From NCBI GenBank assembly GCA_008501765.1, contig QQUE01000007.1:248001-312000 (forward strand): DNA of 64,000 nucleotides, given 5' to 3'. A program made the translations under genes and the position numbers. The DNA comes from Calditrichota bacterium. GTDB lineage: Bacteria; Zhuqueibacterota; Zhuqueibacteria; Zhuqueibacterales; Geothermadaptataceae. Positions 60,850 through 64,000 of this stretch are shown piece by piece (position 1 is the first letter of the stretch; every line of letters begins with the position of its first letter). Under the pieces are notes generated by a model, which was given only the letters and a program-made list of their open reading frames with translations, made no database searches and had not been told where the DNA came from.

Positions 60850-62559
60850 TTAATCTTTCATTCGAGCACCCTGCTCTTCATTGGCTAAAATCCATCCGGC
60901 AACTTTGCCTGTGTTGATGGTATCATCTTCCAGCCAATACGAGACATCGCGGTCGTATTCCGAGCTTGTGTTGTCATCGGCAAGCAAATACATTTCCTCG
61001 TATATGCCATCAAAACGTTTTTTCCAAAGCAGCATATTTTCCTCGCGCAGGTCGACCCAGCCATCGTAAGACCATTTTCTTATGTTATCCGGCGTCACCT
61101 CAAATTCGGGTTCACCACGATAAGGAGGAATTTTCATCGTTGGTCCGCGCAGCAATTGCTTGCCATTTGGCATCAGAATCGGGATGCCAATCGAAATGAT
61201 TTCGGAGCGTAATTTTTTATCCTCAGAAATAATTTTTTCCAGTTTTTTACTCATTTCAGTTACAGTCGCATTTCGCACGTTCGCCATTGTTTTAAATGCA
61301 AGCTTAAATAAATGCCCCTCAAAGAGCAATTTACTCAACCGTGGCGGTCCGAGCAGTTCAAATGCAACGCTGGGACAGTTATTTTCCTCCATCAAATCTT
61401 GCATCCGTTTTAGCGCACGCTGCCGTAAAATACCGGCTCGATACGTCGGCCCCATCGTAGCATTATCGAGGGCATTGATAATATCGTGGCCTGTATTGCC
61501 GCCTTTTAGTTCAAAAATAACGCTGCGGGCAATTTCCTCAGGTGTGATGAATTCCATCTGTCCAGAAGATGTAATCGCTTCAAACTCAGCATTAGAGAAT
61601 ATCCCATTTTCACCCGTATCGATAAATACCGATTCAAGCACTTTTTTACCAAGCGGTTTAGCACCAGATTCATCCTTAATTTTAAGGATTGAACCGAGTT
61701 TTAACGCATTTTCCACCGGGCAGTCATACAATTGCACCGGCTTTTTGCCTTTATGAATTTCTCCGTAAATTATTCTTTTCCAGGCGATGGCTGCCGTGGG
61801 TTTAATCTCTTTGGTTATTGGTGCGTCGGGTGTGCGTGCCATCAGAAATAGCAACAAACTATGTGCTCCAGCAACCGAAGATTTACTCAAAAGTACCCGG
61901 CTTGGTTTTTCCTCAGAGTGCGTGTATGGAATATTGAGCCCCATGCCACCGGTTCCACTGGTTCCAATTTTAAAGTAAAATTCGGATTTGACCCGGCGCA
62001 TCCCCTCATACAAAAGTTGTACATGACGAATAAGTTGCGGAATATAAAGTGTACACAAAAGTTTCTCGACTTCGGATATGAGCTCAGCGGAATTAGGCTT
62101 ACCTGATTTAGCATGACTCAGTTGTTTTGCAACTTCGCGGTAACTCGTGAAAACATCTTGATAAGCTAACGCGGTGGCCGAATTGATGCAGTCGATTACT
62201 ACGTGCGGCCTATAGCGCATCAAAATTTGATATAAATAGCTTGATTTCAGGACTTTATCACTTAATTCGCCAAGAACATCATCCATCATCAATAATCGGT
62301 TTTCTGAGTTTTCAATTAATTCGTTTCGTGGCAAGTTTTGCAAACTATCCCGGACGAAAATATTTCCCCATTCTGCTGTTACAATCGTTTTCCCCTGTAA
62401 TTCCCGCTTAAGCGCTTCGCACGCTTCATTCGATTCGTCTTCAGTCAGGCTGGCCACGATAATCTCATCCGGCGACTCTTTCAGCATCCTGCGGCAAATA
62501 GCCATTCCAACCAAACCGGCACCACCAAGAACCAAAACACGTTTATTTGTTATCTCCAT
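60850..62559 (-). CDS. Large Rossmann-fold (NAD-dependent epimerase/SDR-like) protein
   Basis: A 569-aa protein with an N-terminal dinucleotide-binding motif RVLVLGGAGLVGMAICRRML (residues 7-26) and an extended region with PHVVIDCINSATALAY (about 117-132) and FYFKIGTSGTGGMGLNIPYTH (about 196-215), where the GTSGTGGMG loop replaces the usual Ser/Tyr-Lys site. The C-terminal half has no recognised domain. Proteins like this are annotated only as short-chain dehydrogenases in FCB genomes. The function is unknown. Its start overlaps the end of rluB by 17 bases. Confidence 0.65.
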   Translation of the reverse strand: MEITNKRVLVLGGAGLVGMAICRRMLKESPDEIIVASLTEDESNEACEALKRELQGKTIVTAEWGNIFVRDSLQNLPRNELIENSENRLLMMDDVLGELSDKVLKSSYLYQILMRYRPHVVIDCINSATALAYQDVFTSYREVAKQLSHAKSGKPNSAELISEVEKLLCTLYIPQLIRHVQLLYEGMRRVKSEFYFKIGTSGTGGMGLNIPYTHSEEKPSRVLLSKSSVAGAHSLLLFLMARTPDAPITKEIKPTAAIAWKRIIYGEIHKGKKPVQLYDCPVENALKLGSILKIKDESGAKPLGKKVLESVFIDTGENGIFSNAEFEAITSSGQMEFITPEEIARSVIFELKGGNTGHDIINALDNATMGPTYRAGILRQRALKRMQDLMEENNCPSVAFELLGPPRLSKLLFEGHLFKLAFKTMANVRNATVTEMSKKLEKIISEDKKLRSEIISIGIPILMPNGKQLLRGPTMKIPPYRGEPEFEVTPDNIRKWSYDGWVDLREENMLLWKKRFDGIYEEMYLLADDNTSSEYDRDVSYWLEDDTINTGKVAGWILANEEQGARMKD

Positions 62560-63304
62560 GGTCCAACTCCACAGCTTTTTTAAGAGATAATAACTCTCTT
62601 TTCGTTAAATAACGCCATGCCCCAGGGGCAAGCGAGCCAAGTTTAAGTGTATCTATTTGAAAACGCTGCAAGTATTTCACTCGGGCCCCAACCACGGCAA
62701 ACATTTTACGAATTTGCCGATTTCGACCCTCTGTGATAGTTACAACGCATACTTTGCGATTTTTTGTATTTGGAAAGTGGATGTGTGCTTTAGCGCGCAC
62801 TGATCGGTCAATCATCACCCCTCTTGTAAACATTTCCCGAATTTGCGGTGGTGCCGGCTTCTTTAAAATTACGTTGTATTTTTTTTCTACTTTATATTTT
62901 GGGTGGATCAGGCTATTGGCAAATTCACCATGGTTGGTAAACAAAAGTAATCCTTCAGATTCTTTATCCAATCGACCGATTGAGAAAATTCTCTGCGGTG
63001 TTCGCACCAAATTATAAACAGTTTTTCTATTTTTCTCATCGCTTTTGGAGCAGATATAACCGACAGGTTTATTATGAATGATATAGGTAGGTTCAACATC
63101 TTGTTTGATTATGTTGCCATCGTAAACAACAGTATCCGATTCGGGATCGATTTGGTGGCCGGGAGAGGTGATTGTTTCGCCGTTAACTTTTATCCACCCG
63201 GATAAAATCAGTTTTTCAACAGACCGGCGTGAGCCCAATTCTGCCTGGGCAAGAAACTTATTCAGCCTGATTTTTGTTTGTTGCATCATCTCCTGCTTGT
63301 TCAT
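62543..63304 (-). CDS. rluB: 23S rRNA pseudouridine synthase RluB-like
   Basis: A 253-aa RsuA/RluB/E/F-family enzyme. An S4 RNA-binding domain (about residues 12-60: IRLNKFLAQAELGSRRSVEKL) is followed by the catalytic domain with FSIGRLDKESEGLLLFTN (catalytic Asp near residue 108) and EGRNRQIRKMF (about 180). It modifies U2605-type uridine of 23S rRNA by analogy with RluB. The ATG at 63304 has AGAAGAAA before it; the in-frame ATGs 15-18 bases later are alternatives. It overlaps scpB by 47 bases and the next gene by 17. Confidence 0.92.
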   Translation of the reverse strand: MNKQEMMQQTKIRLNKFLAQAELGSRRSVEKLILSGWIKVNGETITSPGHQIDPESDTVVYDGNIIKQDVEPTYIIHNKPVGYICSKSDEKNRKTVYNLVRTPQRIFSIGRLDKESEGLLLFTNHGEFANSLIHPKYKVEKKYNVILKKPAPPQIREMFTRGVMIDRSVRAKAHIHFPNTKNRKVCVVTITEGRNRQIRKMFAVVGARVKYLQRFQIDTLKLGSLAPGAWRYLTKRELLSLKKAVELDHGDNK

Positions 63305-63935
63305 TTTCTTCTAAAACATCACCCGAATCGTCGGACTCTTCCAAACCAGCAAGCGTTTCAACAATTTGATCAGAGTAATTACCTTCCTTGAAGAGTTCCT
63401 CTATTTCACGTGGTTTGGGCAATTCGTTGATATTATTAATACCAAAATATTCCAGAAATTCAGGGGTTGTCGAGTATAGAAGCGGACGTCCAATTCCTTC
63501 CCCGCGTCCCGAAATTGTAACAAGGCGTCTCTCGAGCAAGTTTTTAACGACGCCATCGGAATTTGCACCGCGTACAGCGGAAATATCGGCTTTGCTGATA
63601 GGTTGTTTAAACGAAACCACGGCCAGGACTTCCAGGGCTGCCTGCGATAATTTATTTCGAATACGCCCTGTGTACATTTTTTTGATATACCCGGCATATT
63701 CTGGTAATGTTATCATCTGATATCCGCCGGCTACCGTTACAATATTAAAAGCGCGACCAGATTCTATATATTCGCCGTTTAAAATATCCACAGTTTCCTG
63801 AATTGAGTAGCCATTTATTTCATCACTTAAATAGGATTTCAGGTTTTTTTCGCTCACAGGTGTGTCTGCGGCAAAAATTATAGCCTCAAGCATTTTCATA
63901 AACTGCCTGAATTCTACTTTTTCATTTTTATCCAT
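63258..63935 (-). CDS. scpB: Segregation and condensation protein B
   Basis: A 225-aa ScpB. Motifs are MKMLEAIIFAADTPVSEKNL (residues 9-28), FNIVTVAGGYQMITLPEYAGYI, RNKLSQAALEVLAVVSFKQPISKADISAVRGANSDGVVKNLLERRLV (about 90-137, several stretches) and LYSTTPEFLEYFGI. It works with ScpA and SMC in chromosome condensation. An acidic tail of about 30 residues follows. The start overlaps scpA by 22 bases. Confidence 0.95.
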   Translation of the reverse strand: MDKNEKVEFRQFMKMLEAIIFAADTPVSEKNLKSYLSDEINGYSIQETVDILNGEYIESGRAFNIVTVAGGYQMITLPEYAGYIKKMYTGRIRNKLSQAALEVLAVVSFKQPISKADISAVRGANSDGVVKNLLERRLVTISGRGEGIGRPLLYSTTPEFLEYFGINNINELPKPREIEELFKEGNYSDQIVETLAGLEESDDSGDVLEENEQAGDDATNKNQAE

Positions 63936-64000
63936 ATTTCACCGAAAGTCGACGATTGTGTGATCACTATTTTTCCATCTCTTATAAGTTCCAACATAGC
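63914..64000 (-). CDS. scpA: Segregation and condensation protein A, C-terminal end (partial)
   Basis: The last 28 codons of a gene that enters from the right edge. They read AMLELIRDGKIVITQ then SSTFGEIWIKMKK and stop at 63914. The pattern L-E-L-I-R-x-G-x-x-x-x-x-Q-x-x-x-F-G-E-I is the ScpA C-terminus. It overlaps the scpB start by 22 bases, the usual scpA-scpB coupling. Confidence 0.88.
   Translation of the reverse strand, partial: AMLELIRDGKIVITQSSTFGEIWIKMKK

Overview
The window looks like chromosomal DNA from a moderately AT-rich (about 40% GC by eye) Gram-negative bacterium of the FCB superphylum, perhaps a Calditrichota/KSB1-like or Bacteroidota-like lineage. The reasons are a DUF4301 protein, a TonB energy transducer, a heptose-7-phosphate kinase, many Cys-anchored lipoproteins, a Sec/lipoprotein-type clade II nitrous oxide reductase cluster, and a cmk-rpsA-lapA-lapB block. 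The exact phylum is inference. No rRNA, tRNA, CRISPR array, transposase or phage gene was seen.

Layout. 1-5.4 kb: the edge of an alanine dehydrogenase/PntA gene, a DUF1684 lipoprotein, a GDCCVxC mini-protein, glycogen phosphorylase and a DUF4301 protein. 6.0-11.4 kb: a compact five-gene cluster (decarboxylating dehydrogenase, HMG-CoA-lyase-type lyase, class III CoA transferase, LeuC-like and LeuD-like isomerase subunits) that could form a citramalate- or isopropylmalate-like acid pathway. 11.6-16.7 kb: TonB, a histidine phosphatase, NhaA, a 57-aa protein missed by ordinary size cut-offs, heptose-7-P kinase and a small outer-membrane protein. 17.0-24.6 kb: a denitrification module: cytochrome c lipoprotein, fasciclin lipoprotein, nosZ, a membrane protein, nosL, nosD, nosF, nosY. 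24.6-24.8 kb: a promoter, a structured roughly 185-nt RNA (best guess 6S RNA) and a terminator. 24.8-35.2 kb: RelA/SpoT-type HD hydrolase, a membrane HdrDE-like iron-sulfur oxidoreductase, HD-GYP phosphodiesterase, a LiaI-like membrane protein, serine dehydratase, tryptophanase, a FapA/DUF342 protein and an NCS1 permease.

35.4-48.9 kb is the centrepiece: one uninterrupted plus-strand operon for a bacterial microcompartment (BMC). It encodes a DeoR regulator, a rhamnulokinase-like kinase, three BMC-P vertex proteins, a degenerate RpiB-like protein, a PduS-like flavin/Fe-S protein, a BMC-T and a BMC-H shell protein, PduL phosphotransacylase, a CoA-acylating aldehyde dehydrogenase, a fuculose/rhamnulose-phosphate-type class II aldolase, a divergent acetate-kinase-family enzyme and a LutABC lactate oxidation complex. 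The inferred flow is deoxysugar-1-phosphate to DHAP plus lactaldehyde, then lactyl-CoA, lactyl-phosphate and lactate (with ATP), then pyruvate. Four enzymes carry short amphipathic helices that look like encapsulation peptides. A 171-bp nested inverted-repeat element sits inside the operon.

48.9-64 kb is mostly minus-strand housekeeping: pcm, an amidase-like exported protein, an HDAC-family protein, a small lipoprotein, a long hairpin repeat, an Amidase_3 cell-wall hydrolase, moeA, a SPOR protein, a LapB-like TPR protein, lapA, rpsA with a long acidic tail, cmk, a 569-aa Rossmann protein, rluB, scpB and the end of scpA.
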